Shown here: in pieces, positions 47,716 to 58,192 of the stretch
Numbering within the stretch: position 1 is the first letter of the stretch
Layout: each line of letters starts with the position of its first letter
Source of the DNA: Prochlorococcus sp. AG-363-M21
GTDB taxonomy: Bacteria > Cyanobacteriota > Cyanobacteriia > PCC-6307 > Cyanobiaceae
Direction: 5' to 3'
Length of the DNA stretch: 64,000 nt
NCBI GenBank assembly: GCA_003278305.1
Contig: QCFU01000008.1
Span: 1 to 64,000 of the forward strand
Notes under the pieces: model-generated
Told to the model about the DNA's origin: nothing
Database searches by the model: none
The model's input: the letters and a program-made list of their open reading frames with translations, nothing else
Position numbers and translations under genes: made by a program

Positions 47716-48342
47716 ATGAGTAGAACTGAATCTACAATGCTTCCTTTAGGAACTTTATTACCTTCGTTTGATTTGCCTATTGTTAATAGACCAAACTTAC
47801 TAGGAGGAAACGAATCGAATGACTGTGCTTTTGAGAAACTTACAGATAAAAATTTTATTAAGAGACCTTTGCTAATAATGATCATTTGTGCACATTGCCC
47901 CTTTGTGAAGCATATTGAGTTGGAAATTACGAGACTTCACAAGGGATATGGTGAAAATGTTGATTTTCTTGCTGTTTCATGTAATAGCCTTTTAACTCAT
48001 CCTCAAGATGGACCTGACCACCTCAGAAGACAGGCTGAATTAAATGGTTGGTTGTTCCCTTATCTTTTTGACTATGAACAAGAGTTCACAAAATTATTAA
48101 AAGCTTCTTGTACCCCTGATTTCTTCTTATTTACTCCCTTGTTGGATTGTAAACAGAAGTTGTTTTATAGAGGTCAGCTTGATAGCAGTAGGCCTGGGAA
48201 TGATATTCCACTCACCGGTAATGACCTTCGGATTGCAATGGATGCAGTTTTACAAAAGAGGAATATTTATTTTGAACAAAAACCTTCTATTGGATGCAAT
48301 ATAAAGTGGCATCCTGGAAATGAGCCTAATTGGTTTGATTGA
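47716..48342 (+). CDS. Thioredoxin-fold redoxin (AhpC/TSA-like)
   Basis: A 208-residue protein with a peroxiredoxin/thioredoxin-like core. IICAHCPFVKHIE near residue 55 holds a CxxC motif (CAHC), followed by FLAVSCNSLLTHPQDGPDHLRRQA and CTPDFFLFTP. This fits the thioredoxin-family proteins with a CxxCPFVKH signature. It probably acts on peroxides or disulfides; its specific partner is unknown. It diverges from fabI. Confidence 0.82.
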   Translation: MSRTESTMLPLGTLLPSFDLPIVNRPNLLGGNESNDCAFEKLTDKNFIKRPLLIMIICAHCPFVKHIELEITRLHKGYGENVDFLAVSCNSLLTHPQDGPDHLRRQAELNGWLFPYLFDYEQEFTKLLKASCTPDFFLFTPLLDCKQKLFYRGQLDSSRPGNDIPLTGNDLRIAMDAVLQKRNIYFEQKPSIGCNIKWHPGNEPNWFD

Positions 48343-48394
48343 GTTGAGAAATATTTTTTGATACTGAGCTACGTAAAGCTTTAATGTGCTTTTT

Positions 48395-49594
48395 ATGCAA
48401 GTACCTCCATTTAGCCTTAACGAACAATTGTCCCAAATAGGACAAGACCTAGATACGGCAGTTGCGAAGACACTTCGTAGTGGCCAATACATAGGAGGTC
48501 AGCAAGTTGAACTGTTTGAGAAATCATTTTCAGAAACAATAAATGTCCCATATACCGTTTCTTGTAATAGTGGAACAGATGCATTAGTACTTGCTCTTAG
48601 AGCATTAGATATAGGGCCAGGCGATGAAGTGATAAGTGTTTCTTTTAGCTTCTTTGCTACTGCTGAAGCCATTAGCAATGTAGGCGCAAAGCCCATTTTT
48701 ATAGATGTGAATTCTAATGATTTTTTGATAAATCCAAATCTGATCGAAGATGCAATTACTTCATCAACAAAGGCAATTCTTCCAGTTCATCTATTTGGGA
48801 ATCCTGTAAATATGGATGCAATAATGTCTATTGCAAAAAAACATGGACTAAAGGTAATAGAAGATTGCGCTCAGGCAGCAGGATCTTATTGGAAAGGAAA
48901 GTCTTTAGGAAGTATTGGAGACATAGGTTGTTTTAGCTTTTTCCCTACAAAAAATTTAGGAGCCGCTGGAGATGGAGGTGCTGTTACGACAAAAAGTTTG
49001 GAACTTGCAAGACGAATGCGGGATCTTTCTATACACGGTATGCCTAAAAGATATTTCCATACTGAACTGGGTTATAACAGTCGATTGGATGCTTTACAGG
49101 CAGCTGTCTTAAATGTGAAATTGCCTCTTTTATCTTCTTGGGTGGAGCAACGCAGAAAGATTGCGCTTAATTATATAAAAAATCTAAAAGACTTATCAGG
49201 CATAGAGCTGCCAAAAGATTCTTCAGTTAATGGAACAATAAATTCATGGAATCAATTTGTTATCAAGGTGAAAAATTATGATATTAATAAAGATTCTTTA
49301 CGTGAAGAGTTTATTGCCATACCAAATCAGATCAGAACATATTTGCCTGACAGTAGGTGTAGAGACTTGCTGAGACAGAACCTCTCAGATAAAGGAATAA
49401 ATACAATTATTTATTACCCTATACCAATACATTTGCAGCCAGCTTATTCACAATTAAAAGGTAAATCTCATTCATTGATTAATTCTGAATTGTTATGTAG
49501 CCAGGTTCTTAGCTTGCCTATCTTCCCAGAGCTTAGTATTGAAAAACAAGATTATGTTGTTCAGTCCATAAAAGATTTGATAAATTGTCAATGA
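48395..49594 (+). CDS. DegT/DnrJ/EryC1/StrS family aminotransferase
   Basis: A PLP-dependent sugar aminotransferase of 399 residues from the ATG at 48395; a GTG three codons earlier is also possible. Motifs: YTVSCNSGTDALVLALRALDIGPGDEVI near residue 55, VIEDCAQAAGSYWKGK near residue 155, the PLP lysine in FSFFPTKNLGAAGDGGAV near residue 185, and LGYNSRLDALQAAVL. Such enzymes make amino sugars for surface polysaccharides. No other sugar-nucleotide genes are adjacent, so the product is unknown. Confidence 0.9.
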   Translation: MQVPPFSLNEQLSQIGQDLDTAVAKTLRSGQYIGGQQVELFEKSFSETINVPYTVSCNSGTDALVLALRALDIGPGDEVISVSFSFFATAEAISNVGAKPIFIDVNSNDFLINPNLIEDAITSSTKAILPVHLFGNPVNMDAIMSIAKKHGLKVIEDCAQAAGSYWKGKSLGSIGDIGCFSFFPTKNLGAAGDGGAVTTKSLELARRMRDLSIHGMPKRYFHTELGYNSRLDALQAAVLNVKLPLLSSWVEQRRKIALNYIKNLKDLSGIELPKDSSVNGTINSWNQFVIKVKNYDINKDSLREEFIAIPNQIRTYLPDSRCRDLLRQNLSDKGINTIIYYPIPIHLQPAYSQLKGKSHSLINSELLCSQVLSLPIFPELSIEKQDYVVQSIKDLINCQ

Positions 49595-51084
49595 AGATTT
49601 CTTTTGAAATTTTTATAGATTTCCCTGAATTTTGATTGTTGATAATTATGATTAATAATAGGTTTTGGATAACCTCTTCTTTCAGGACCACCAATACTGC
49701 CTCTTATTAGATCTTCTGGGGATACATTGCTAAGTTCAGGTATCCATCTTTTAATGTATTTTGTTAATGGATCAAATTTTTTTGTTTGTGTATGAGGGTT
49801 AAATATACGCAGTGGCTTTGTATCTACTCCTGAGCTTGCTCCCCATTGCCATCCTCCATTGTTCGCGGCTAGATCACCATCTACTAAATATTTCATGAAA
49901 ATATTCTCTCCAAATTTCCAATCGCATATTAAGTCTTTAACTAAAAATGAGGCAACTATCATTCTGCAACGATTATGCATCCAACCAGTATGTTTGAGTT
50001 CTCTCATTGCAGCATCAATTATAGGTATACCTGTTAGTCCTCTTTCCCATAATTCAATCCATTTATAATTATTTTCCCATGGAAACTTTTCCCATGATTT
50101 TCTGAATGCTCCTTTTGCAAGCTCTGGAAAATGATAAAGAGAGTGCTGGTAAAATTCTCTCCATATAAGTTCATTTTGCCAAACATTAATTGACTTTATT
50201 ATTGAATTATTGGAACAATCTAACTTTAATTGCTCCGATAATTCCCAAGCTCTTCTTATACTAATAGTTCCTATATTTAACCCAGCACTGATTTTTGAAG
50301 TTTGTTTCTGATATGGAACATCTCTTGTTAAGAAATAATTATATATAGCACCAGAATTAAAAAAATCTTCAAGTTGAAGATTGCTTTTCTGTTCGCCTGG
50401 AATACATGGGCAACTGTCCGAACTTTCAAAAAAACTTTTATTGATAGAGTCCTTAATTATTTTCTTGGCATTTTCACTATCATCTTTTAGAACCAAATCG
50501 ACTTTTTTAAGTTCTTTTTTCGAATCATCATCTAGGTTCATAGATATTTTATTATTATCTTGTTTATTATAATTTTGATGACTAGAGTATTGAGCAATCC
50601 AATTATTTTTGAAAGGAGTAAATATTTTGTATGGCTTATTTTCTTTGCTTTTAATATTCTCAGGTTCGATTATTAAATTATCCCAGGATTTAAATGTCTC
50701 TATGCCTAATAGATTAAGCTTATTCTCAACTTCGAGATCTCTTCCCCTTTCATATGGCTCGATATTAATATTCCAGAAAACTTTATTTATTTTTAAAGTA
50801 ATTGCAAGCTTAGGTATTATATTTAATGGATTCCCTTTTAAAATATACAGCTTGGAATGATTTTTGTTTAACCAGTTTTTCTCTAATTCTAGTAGGCTCT
50901 TATATATGAACCATTCTTTTGCAGGAGATATTTTTTGGTTTTGTATTTTTGGTTCCAATATTAAAGGGTCTAGAATATACACTCCAAATGTGAAATGATC
51001 TTTTCTTATTGCTTTTGCAAGACCTATATTATTATTGATTCGCAAATCTTTTCTATGCCAAAATAAACAGCGCTTCTTAGTCAT
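49588..51084 (-). CDS. phr: Deoxyribodipyrimidine photolyase (class I)
   Basis: Repairs UV pyrimidine dimers with FADH- and blue light. 498 residues. The N-terminal photolyase domain starts CLFWHRKDLRINNN. The C-terminal FAD domain has WQNELIWREFYQHSLYHFP, GIPIIDAAMRELKHTGWMHNRCRMIVASF and WQWGASSGVDTKPLRIFNP. It overlaps the 3' end of the convergent aminotransferase gene by seven bases and the 3' end of the upstream Nudix gene by eight. Confidence 0.95.
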   Translation of the reverse strand: MTKKRCLFWHRKDLRINNNIGLAKAIRKDHFTFGVYILDPLILEPKIQNQKISPAKEWFIYKSLLELEKNWLNKNHSKLYILKGNPLNIIPKLAITLKINKVFWNINIEPYERGRDLEVENKLNLLGIETFKSWDNLIIEPENIKSKENKPYKIFTPFKNNWIAQYSSHQNYNKQDNNKISMNLDDDSKKELKKVDLVLKDDSENAKKIIKDSINKSFFESSDSCPCIPGEQKSNLQLEDFFNSGAIYNYFLTRDVPYQKQTSKISAGLNIGTISIRRAWELSEQLKLDCSNNSIIKSINVWQNELIWREFYQHSLYHFPELAKGAFRKSWEKFPWENNYKWIELWERGLTGIPIIDAAMRELKHTGWMHNRCRMIVASFLVKDLICDWKFGENIFMKYLVDGDLAANNGGWQWGASSGVDTKPLRIFNPHTQTKKFDPLTKYIKRWIPELSNVSPEDLIRGSIGGPERRGYPKPIINHNYQQSKFREIYKNFKRNLH

Positions 51085-51646
51085 TTGCTTGTCTTAGAAA
51101 TTGACTTGCCCTATGCCATGCAGTAATACTTTTACCGTCTAAAGCTTCGTCCCCGGAAGAAATACAATTTTCAAATTCTTTTTTTGTCATTTCTAAGACT
51201 TCAATATCCTCATCATCATCACCAGTAGGTTTGAGGTCCATTTCTTTTAAATCTCGCGCTAAAAAGATATGAATTTCTTCATCTGAATAACCTGGACAGG
51301 GAAGCATGATTCCTAAGGAATCCCATTTAGATGCTTGATAACCTGATTCTTCTCCTAGTTCTCTTTGTATAGAAGATAGAGGATCCTCACCTTGCTCAAG
51401 CGTGCCCGCAGGAAATTCTAGGATTCTCCTTGAGACTGCAAATCTATATTGTCTAAGAACAATTATATTTCCATTTTGTTTAATTGGAATTGCCAAGGCA
51501 GCTCCAGGGTGGCGAATTATTCCAAAAGTCTTTTCAAGCCCAATCGGAAGTTCAATGCGGTTAACTTCAAAGCGAATCTTTTGAACATCAATATATCTTT
51601 TGGTTTCTAATAATTTTGATGGTTCTTTAGAAGCTAATGGTCCCAT
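51077..51646 (-). CDS. Nudix hydrolase (ADP-ribose pyrophosphatase-like)
   Basis: A 189-residue protein with a perfect Nudix box, GTLEQGEDPLSSIQRELGEESGY, fitting GX5EX7REUXEEXGU, at about residues 80-102. The preceding IIVLRQYRFAVSRRILEFPAG is typical of ADP-ribose pyrophosphatases. The gene overlaps the start of the photolyase gene by eight bases, and the two are probably cotranscribed, which would link nucleotide-sugar cleanup to DNA repair only by position. Confidence 0.93.
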   Translation of the reverse strand: MGPLASKEPSKLLETKRYIDVQKIRFEVNRIELPIGLEKTFGIIRHPGAALAIPIKQNGNIIVLRQYRFAVSRRILEFPAGTLEQGEDPLSSIQRELGEESGYQASKWDSLGIMLPCPGYSDEEIHIFLARDLKEMDLKPTGDDDEDIEVLEMTKKEFENCISSGDEALDGKSITAWHRASQFLRQAND

Positions 51647-51719
51647 AAGTAAGAATTAATTCACCTCATAAAGAATTTATGTCGCTAGGAAGAACTATGT
51701 CCACTTTGTTTGAATGATT

Positions 51720-52301
51720 CTATATTCCCCAGCCTTGTTGATCAGGTAGTTGCTTTATTCGAGAACCTTTCTTTGACAATGCAGCAGCTAAAGGAGTAAT
51801 TACAAAATTTCTTTCAATAAGTCTAGGATGGGGGAGTGTAAGGTTTTTATTATTGATTTGTAGACTTCCCCACGCAAGGAAATCTATATCTAAAGTTCTG
51901 GGGCCCCATTTTTTTAAAGAATTTTTTCTATCTCTACCAAATTTTTCTTCTATTGCTAGAAACTTATTTAATAAATCTAAGGCTGCTTTTTCTGAGGGAA
52001 CTTGTCTTAAAAGTTTTTTACCTTCTACCAATAGAACAGCATTAATAAAATCGGGCTGGTTCCCATCCTCTCCTATGGGCTCAGTTTCGTATAAAGGAGA
52101 CCAGTACCAATCAAGATTGTTTTTGATTGAATTCAGGTCATCATTTAAAGAGTAAGTGGACTTGATCCATTGACAAATTTCATCTTCTAGAAGAGGGCGT
52201 ATCTTTATTAGAGTTAATTTAGGAGTACCAAAAGTGCTTGGTAAATTAGCACCTAGAGCAATTGCGAGGGTGCTAGGAGTGGAATAGTTCAAAGCAGACA
52301 T
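51720..52301 (-). CDS. folK: 2-amino-4-hydroxy-6-hydroxymethyldihydropteridine pyrophosphokinase
   Basis: HPPK transfers pyrophosphate from ATP to the pterin in folate synthesis. 193 residues. ALGANLPSTFG at the N-terminus, SPLYETEPIG, FLAIEEKFGRDRK and the signature KKWGPRTLDIDFLAWG near residue 140 are present, with LPHPRLIERNFVITPLA following. It diverges from chlD. Confidence 0.95.
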   Translation of the reverse strand: MSALNYSTPSTLAIALGANLPSTFGTPKLTLIKIRPLLEDEICQWIKSTYSLNDDLNSIKNNLDWYWSPLYETEPIGEDGNQPDFINAVLLVEGKKLLRQVPSEKAALDLLNKFLAIEEKFGRDRKNSLKKWGPRTLDIDFLAWGSLQINNKNLTLPHPRLIERNFVITPLAAALSKKGSRIKQLPDQQGWGI

Positions 52302-52350
52302 TCACTCATTGTCCTAACTGGTGTCAAAATGATCAGATTACGGAGCGAAA

Positions 52351-54471
52351 ATGGTTTCAAGAGGTTCTAAAGCCACTGTAGATAGTTCTATTTCTTTGTC
52401 TAAGGATAAGGATATAGACAGGCGAGCATTTCCACTGGCTGCAATTACTGGTCATGGGACTCTTAAACTTGCTTTATTACTTGCTGCTGTTGATCCTGGA
52501 TTGGGCGGCGTTATTATTGCTGGAGGGAGAGGTACTGGAAAATCAGTCTTAGCAAGGGCATTGCATGATCTTCTTCCAGCTATTGAGGTTTTAAACATTT
52601 GTACTGATAATTCATATAAGGGACCTGTTCCGATAGGACTTAACCTTGACCCTAAATATTCTGACGAATGGGATGAAGGTACTAAATCTTCAATTGCTTT
52701 TTTAAGGAGTTCACAAAAACTGGATTCAGATGCTGATCTTCCTTCGAAGGTTATTAAGGCTCCTTTTGTTCAGGTTCCACTTGGAGTGACTGAAGATCGA
52801 CTTGTTGGTTCAGTAGATGTTGCAGCGTCTTTGTCTAGTGGGAGTGCTGTCTTTCAACCGGGCTTGCTCGCTGAGGCTCATAGAGGAGTGCTTTATATAG
52901 ATGAATTAAATCTTTTAGATGATGGAATTGTAAATCTAATGCTTGCAGCTGTTAGTGCTGGAAATAATCGAGTAGAGAGAGAAGGCTTAAGTCTTATGCA
53001 TCCTTGCAAGCCTTTATTGATTGCAACTTACAATCCTGAAGAAGGCGCTGTAAGAGATCATTTGTTAGATCGATTTGCAATTGTTCTATCAGCTGATCAG
53101 ATTATTTCGAATGAACAAAGAGTCGAAATTACGAAATCTGCTATTGCTTTTGGTCAATGTAGTGAGACTTTTTATCAGAAATGGCAAGAATCTACAGAGG
53201 CTTTAGCAACTCAATTGTTGTTGGCAAGGCAATGGCTCCCTGATGTAACAATTACAAAGATTCAAATAGAGTATTTAGTTAAAGAGGCTATTAGAGGTGG
53301 AGTAGAAGGCCATCGGTCAGAGCTTTATGCAGTTCGCGTTGCAAAGGCAAATGCTGCGCTTTCTGGTAGAGACAAGGTTGATGCAGATGATTTGCAAACA
53401 GCAGTTCGTCTAGTTATTGCACCTCGTGCATTACAACTTCCTCCAAATGAAGATCAAATGGAGCCTCCTCCTCCTCAGGATCAGCAGGCGCCACCTGAGG
53501 AATCTTTAGATGATGAAGAACAAGAACAAGAGCAAGAGCAAGAAGAGACTCCTGAAGAGCAGGCTGCGCCTCCTATCCCTGAGGAATTTATGCTTGATCC
53601 CGAGGCTTGCGCGATTGATCCAGACCTTTTGCTATTTTCTGCTGCTAAGTCTAAAAGTGGTAACAGTGGAAGTAGGGCTGCAGTATTAAGTGATAATCGA
53701 GGCAGGTATGTAAAGCCAATTCTTCCAAGAGGCCCTGTTTCAAGGATTGCGGTAGATGCAACCTTGAGAGCTGCAGCTCCATATCAGAAAGTTCGCAGAG
53801 AGCGTGAGCCTTCTAGGAAAGTGATAGTAGAAGAGAGTGATCTGAGAGCAAAACTACTTCAAAGGAAAGCAGGAGCACTTGTGATCTTCTTGGTAGATGC
53901 GAGTGGCTCCATGGCTTTAAATCGTATGCAAAGTGCAAAAGGTGCATTAATACGATTATTGACAGAGGCGTATGAAAATAGGGACGAAGTTTCTTTAATA
54001 CCTTTTAGAGGCGAGCAAGCAGAGGTTTTACTTCCCCCCACTAGGTCAATAACCGCAGCGAAGCGAAGATTGGAAACAATGCCTTGTGGTGGTGGATCCC
54101 CTTTGGCTCATGGTTTAACGCAAGCTGCACGAGTTGGAGCAAATGCTTTAGCTACAGGAGATTTGGGTCAAGTAGTAGTAGTGGCTATTACAGATGGCCG
54201 TGGGAATGTTCCTTTGGGGACTTCTTTGGGACAACCACAATTAGAAGGAGAAGAACCTGTGGATTTAAAGCAAGAAGTACTTGATGTCGCGACTCGTTAT
54301 AGAACTTTAGGAATTAAGCTGTTAGTTATTGATACTGAAAGGAAATTTATTGCTAGTGGAATGGGAAAAGACTTAGCGGAAGCTGCAGGGGGTAAGTATG
54401 TACAGCTTCCTAAAGCAAGTGATCAAGCAATAGCCTCAATCGCAATGGATGCTATTAGCGAGGTTAAATAA
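52351..54471 (+). CDS. chlD: Magnesium chelatase subunit D
   Basis: With ChlI and ChlH it inserts Mg into protoporphyrin IX, the first committed step of chlorophyll synthesis. 706 residues. The N-terminal AAA+ domain (about residues 25-345) has [17 protein letters not shown] (Walker A) and [20 protein letters not shown] (Walker B). A Pro/Gln/Glu-rich linker at about 366-415 follows. The C-terminal integrin-like VWA domain, with the metal site [14 protein letters not shown], covers about residues 510-700. It converges with the MlaD-like gene, ten bases apart. Confidence 0.97.
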   Translation: MVSRGSKATVDSSISLSKDKDIDRRAFPLAAITGHGTLKLALLLAAVDPGLGGVIIAGGRGTGKSVLARALHDLLPAIEVLNICTDNSYKGPVPIGLNLDPKYSDEWDEGTKSSIAFLRSSQKLDSDADLPSKVIKAPFVQVPLGVTEDRLVGSVDVAASLSSGSAVFQPGLLAEAHRGVLYIDELNLLDDGIVNLMLAAVSAGNNRVEREGLSLMHPCKPLLIATYNPEEGAVRDHLLDRFAIVLSADQIISNEQRVEITKSAIAFGQCSETFYQKWQESTEALATQLLLARQWLPDVTITKIQIEYLVKEAIRGGVEGHRSELYAVRVAKANAALSGRDKVDADDLQTAVRLVIAPRALQLPPNEDQMEPPPPQDQQAPPEESLDDEEQEQEQEQEETPEEQAAPPIPEEFMLDPEACAIDPDLLLFSAAKSKSGNSGSRAAVLSDNRGRYVKPILPRGPVSRIAVDATLRAAAPYQKVRREREPSRKVIVEESDLRAKLLQRKAGALVIFLVDASGSMALNRMQSAKGALIRLLTEAYENRDEVSLIPFRGEQAEVLLPPTRSITAAKRRLETMPCGGGSPLAHGLTQAARVGANALATGDLGQVVVVAITDGRGNVPLGTSLGQPQLEGEEPVDLKQEVLDVATRYRTLGIKLLVIDTERKFIASGMGKDLAEAAGGKYVQLPKASDQAIASIAMDAISEVK

Positions 54472-54481
54472 TTAAATAAAT

Positions 54482-55327
54482 TTATCTATATATATCATCA
54501 AATAATTTCCCTATACCTAAAGCAGCTTTTTGTATTGCATCTGTGAACTCCTCGTTATTAATTATCTTTGCCAAATCAGTGCTAAGCTTATCAAGCTTAA
54601 CAGCTACTGAGCTAACTGAACCTGCTGTGGTTTTTATGTTCTCGAGTGTTTCTGGATTATCTATTGTTGATAAAATATTATTTATATGAATCATACTTTT
54701 CTGCATTTCAATTAATATTGGCCTTGCTCTTGCAACCTCTTGCTTAGATAAATCAATTAGCTCATCTAAATTTTCTTGAGTTTCATCAAATTGTTTTATA
54801 GAATTAGCCATTCTGTTAATTATCTCTTGTTCATCTGCTTCATTTAAGATCTGATTTAATTCTTCAGTAAGCCTGGATATACTTTCCATTTTATAGCCTT
54901 TGATTGTTTCATTATTGCAGATTACAATTTTTGATGGACAGTCCTTGCTTGTGGGCATTGCTTTAAGGTCTTTGATTACTTTGCCTTTACTCTCTAATGC
55001 AACTTCGATATCCCCACCTAATAGTGAACGACTAACAACTTTTGCAACAACAGGTTTAAATAAAGTTAGATTTTCATTGTGAATATTTATTCTTGCTTGT
55101 ATGTATTCTGGTGTAAATGATATTTTCTCAATAGCTCCAACATGTATACCTCTAAAAGTTACTGGAGAGCCCTCTGAAAGGCCTCTTGCATCATTGAAAT
55201 TAGCAGTTATTTTCCAATTGCCAGTATTAATTCGGAAATCTCGCAACCATAAAATAGTACCAGAAAATATTATTAATCCTCCTAACAGAGAGAACCCTAC
55301 AAATGCATCTCGTAAACTTCTTTTCAT
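54482..55327 (-). CDS. MlaD/Mce-type substrate-binding protein of a lipid ABC transporter
   Basis: A 281-residue protein with one N-terminal membrane helix (about residues 10-28), then an Mce domain (NFNDARGLSEGSPVTFRGIHVGAIEKISFT at about 42-72), and a long helical, Glu/Asn-rich C-terminus that may form a coiled tunnel. It resembles MlaD and plant TGD2, which move phospholipids between membranes. It lies four bases downstream of the ATPase gene on the same strand; the permease is elsewhere. Confidence 0.88.
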   Translation of the reverse strand: MKRSLRDAFVGFSLLGGLIIFSGTILWLRDFRINTGNWKITANFNDARGLSEGSPVTFRGIHVGAIEKISFTPEYIQARINIHNENLTLFKPVVAKVVSRSLLGGDIEVALESKGKVIKDLKAMPTSKDCPSKIVICNNETIKGYKMESISRLTEELNQILNEADEQEIINRMANSIKQFDETQENLDELIDLSKQEVARARPILIEMQKSMIHINNILSTIDNPETLENIKTTAGSVSSVAVKLDKLSTDLAKIINNEEFTDAIQKAALGIGKLFDDIYR

Positions 55328-55331
55328 AGAT

Positions 55332-56147
55332 TTAAAGCAAATCTGGTTTCATTGGACCATTTAGGCTCCCAGTGCGAAATTGTTCAATATAAGGATTAGT
55401 GCTTTGTTTAAACTCTTCTATAGAACCATCCCATTTTACTGAACCACCATAAATCATTAATACTCTTTCAGCTGCTCTTTCAATAGTGCTCATAACATGA
55501 CTAACTACAATTGAACAACCTTTAGCCATATTTGTTGTTTTCACAATAAGATCTTCAATTCTTGTGCAGGCTATTGGGTCTAATCCTGCAGTTGGTTCAT
55601 CAAATAATAGCAATGGCATGGAAGAAGATTCTTTTTGGTTTGGGGAATTTATTAAAGCTCTTGCAAAACTTACTCTTTTTTGCATTCCTCCACTTAATTC
55701 TCCGGGGTATTGATTTTTAATATCGTAAAGCCCCACTTCTTCTAAGCATGAAATAACTATTTCTTGAAATTTCTTTTTACTTATTGATTTGTCTTTTCGC
55801 AGAAGAAATCCAACATTCTCTTCTATTGTTAATGAGCTTAAAAGAGCTGGATTTTGAAAGACAAATCTTACATCAGGAGGATTTACTTGATCTAGGCGAA
55901 GATACTTTTGATCATTACCAAATAACTTAAGCTTGCCACTAGATGGAAGTATTAAACCTGCTAACAGTCTTAAAGAGGTTGATTTTCCACACCCAGAAGG
56001 ACCAATTATTGCAATTTTTTCTCCAGGTTTCATTAGTAAGTTGAAGTTATTTAATACAGGCTGAGAATTCCATTGCATGCATACTTTCTCGATTTCAATT
56101 ACTGGTATTGGCATTTTAGAGGAGTTGTTAAATCTTGAATCTTCCAT
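55332..56147 (-). CDS. ABC transporter ATP-binding protein (MlaF/TGD3 type)
   Basis: A 271-residue ATPase. Walker A IIGPSGCGKSTSLRLLAGL near residue 51, the signature ELSGGMQKRVSFARAL near residue 155, Walker B LLLFDEPTAGLDP near residue 185 and the switch His in VVSHVMSTIERAAERV are all present. The DPxAC segment after Walker B and the Mce-type neighbour support a phospholipid transporter (Mla/TGD) rather than another ABC class. Confidence 0.93.
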   Translation of the reverse strand: MEDSRFNNSSKMPIPVIEIEKVCMQWNSQPVLNNFNLLMKPGEKIAIIGPSGCGKSTSLRLLAGLILPSSGKLKLFGNDQKYLRLDQVNPPDVRFVFQNPALLSSLTIEENVGFLLRKDKSISKKKFQEIVISCLEEVGLYDIKNQYPGELSGGMQKRVSFARALINSPNQKESSSMPLLLFDEPTAGLDPIACTRIEDLIVKTTNMAKGCSIVVSHVMSTIERAAERVLMIYGGSVKWDGSIEEFKQSTNPYIEQFRTGSLNGPMKPDLL

Positions 56148-56212
56148 CTAGGAACACTTTAAATGGAATGTTGAGGAACTTCCCTTAGAGTTCTTGTAAT
56201 CTGTTAGAGATT

Positions 56213-57640
56213 TTGTTTTTGTCTTCGCCTTATAAGCCATTAAGGAAAAGAACTCAAAGGAGGCAAAGGGCTTATCGTGGGCATTTACTTATTCTAAGGA
56301 TATTAGCCAAACTAGACTTTTTAGGTCGTTTTAAAAGAGCTATTCGTTGGCTTTTGCCAGGATTAGTTGTTAAAAGATGGGTTGTCACATCTGGCATTGG
56401 TTTCATACTTGCTTTGCTTGGTGCTGCTATTTGGTCTGATTTAAGGCCCATTTACTGGGCTATAGAATCTCTTTTCTGGTTTTTAGGCCTTATAACTTTT
56501 TTGCCGACAAGTATCATTGGACCAATCATTCTTTTTGTTGGAATAGGGACCTTATTATGGGGTCAAAGTAGGAGTTTTGAATCAGTTCAAAAAGCAGTTG
56601 CACCCGATAAAAATGCTGTTTTAGTAGATGCTTTGCGAGCCAAGAGTAAATTAAATCGTGGACCAAATATTGTTGCAATTGGAGGAGGAACAGGTCTTGC
56701 CTCTTTACTTCAAGGTCTTAAAAGATATAGCAGCAGAATTACAGCTATTGTGACCGTTGCAGATGATGGAGGGAGCAGTGGTGTTCTTAGGCGGGAATTA
56801 GGAGTGCAGCCACCTGGAGATTTAAGAAATTGTCTTGCTGCTTTATCAAATGAGGAGCCTTTACTTACAAGACTTTTTCAATATCGATTCCCTTTAGGTT
56901 CAGGATTGGTAGGTCATAGCTTTGGAAATCTTTTTTTATCTGCCTTGACCTCTATTACAGGAAATATTGAAACTGCTATAACTGCTTCTAGCCGAGTTTT
57001 AGCTGTTCAAGGTCAAGTTGTTCCAGCAACTACAGCAGATGTTCGTTTGTGGGCAGAATTAGAGAATGGTGAGCGCATAGAAGGCGAGTCTGCAATTGGT
57101 ATGGTTTCAAATCCAATCGTTAGAATAGGCTGCTATCCAGAACAGCCTCCTGCTTTGCCAAGTGCTTTAGAAGCTATAAGAAATGCTGAATTGATTTTGC
57201 TTGGGCCTGGAAGTCTTTATACCTCACTTTTACCCAATTTACTTGTGCCAGAAATTGTTGAAGAAATTCAAAAAAGCAAAGCACCAAAACTATATATCTG
57301 TAATTTGATGACTCAACCAGGAGAGACTGATGGATTAGATGTAGTTGGACATTTAAGAGCAATTGAGTCTCAACTTGCTAGCCTAGGAATTACGAAAAGG
57401 ATTTTTAATTCAATTCTTGCACAAGAAAAACTTCCTTCCTCGAGGCTAGTTAATTATTACCGATCAAAAGGTGCTGAGCCGGTTGAATGTGATCAAGCAA
57501 CACTTATCAAATTAGGATATAAAGTCTTTCAAGCGTCTTTACATTGGGGTTTAAGAGCCACCCCTACATTGCGTCATGATCCTAAAAGATTATCATTAGC
57601 AGTCATGAGATTTTACAGGAGATATAAAAGGGAGAATTAA
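56213..57640 (+). CDS. YvcK/CofD-like protein (gluconeogenesis factor family)
   Basis: A 475-residue protein. The N-terminal part has a basic segment and two to three membrane helices at about residues 60-125. The C-terminal UDP-sugar-binding YvcK domain follows: [19 protein letters not shown] near residue 160, [29 protein letters not shown] near residue 180, GHSFGNLFL, and [16 protein letters not shown] near residue 330. YvcK proteins affect cell shape and central carbon flux. The start is a TTG or nearby codon at 56213. The stop shares TTAA with ndhJ. Confidence 0.88.
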   Translation: MFLSSPYKPLRKRTQRRQRAYRGHLLILRILAKLDFLGRFKRAIRWLLPGLVVKRWVVTSGIGFILALLGAAIWSDLRPIYWAIESLFWFLGLITFLPTSIIGPIILFVGIGTLLWGQSRSFESVQKAVAPDKNAVLVDALRAKSKLNRGPNIVAIGGGTGLASLLQGLKRYSSRITAIVTVADDGGSSGVLRRELGVQPPGDLRNCLAALSNEEPLLTRLFQYRFPLGSGLVGHSFGNLFLSALTSITGNIETAITASSRVLAVQGQVVPATTADVRLWAELENGERIEGESAIGMVSNPIVRIGCYPEQPPALPSALEAIRNAELILLGPGSLYTSLLPNLLVPEIVEEIQKSKAPKLYICNLMTQPGETDGLDVVGHLRAIESQLASLGITKRIFNSILAQEKLPSSRLVNYYRSKGAEPVECDQATLIKLGYKVFQASLHWGLRATPTLRHDPKRLSLAVMRFYRRYKREN

Positions 57641-58179
57641 TATGCGTCTTGCATTTCATAAAAATCAGGTTGAATATAATCTTTTCTCAGGGGCCAGCCT
57701 TTCCAATCTTCTGGCATAAGTAATCTTTTGGGATGTGGGTGACCTTCAAAATTAATACCAAACATGTCATAGGTTTCTCTTTCTTGCCAATCACTACCTT
57801 TATAAATTTTATATAAACTTGGAACGGTTAAATCTCCTGTTCTATCTAAAAATACTTTTAGTCTTACTTCTCTAGGCTTCTCATCTTGGTTAATATCTTT
57901 GATTTCAATTAAATGATAAAAACAAACTAATCTTTCTCCAGGGCCTTCATCGTATCCGCCTTGACATTGAAGGTAATTAAAACCATTTTTATTTAAAGTC
58001 GAAGCAACCTGAAGCAAAGACTTTGCTGGTACTTCGATAACCTCTACTCCAATATTGTCTGGTTCACAAATATTATGACTTAATCCACTATGAGTTAATA
58101 GCTTGCTAATAGGTCCAACTTGTGGCTTTTCCTCTTCTTGCTCTGCAATGATTTTTTTGTCTTTAGGTGATTCAGTCAT
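57637..58179 (-). CDS. ndhJ: NAD(P)H-quinone oxidoreductase subunit J
   Basis: A hydrophilic subunit of NDH-1 (respiration and cyclic electron flow around photosystem I). 180 residues. [35 protein letters not shown] at the C-terminus is diagnostic (complex I 30 kDa family). The N-terminal 25 residues are charged and variable. It follows ndhK by 13 bases in a ndhC-ndhK-ndhJ operon. Confidence 0.96.
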   Translation of the reverse strand: MTESPKDKKIIAEQEEEKPQVGPISKLLTHSGLSHNICEPDNIGVEVIEVPAKSLLQVASTLNKNGFNYLQCQGGYDEGPGERLVCFYHLIEIKDINQDEKPREVRLKVFLDRTGDLTVPSLYKIYKGSDWQERETYDMFGINFEGHPHPKRLLMPEDWKGWPLRKDYIQPDFYEMQDAY

Positions 58180-58192
58180 TTTTAGTAATTAC

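Noticed and set aside
53460-53585. Glu/Gln/Pro-rich repeat inside chlD as a mobile or repeat element
   Set aside because: It is the acidic, proline-rich linker normal for ChlD proteins.
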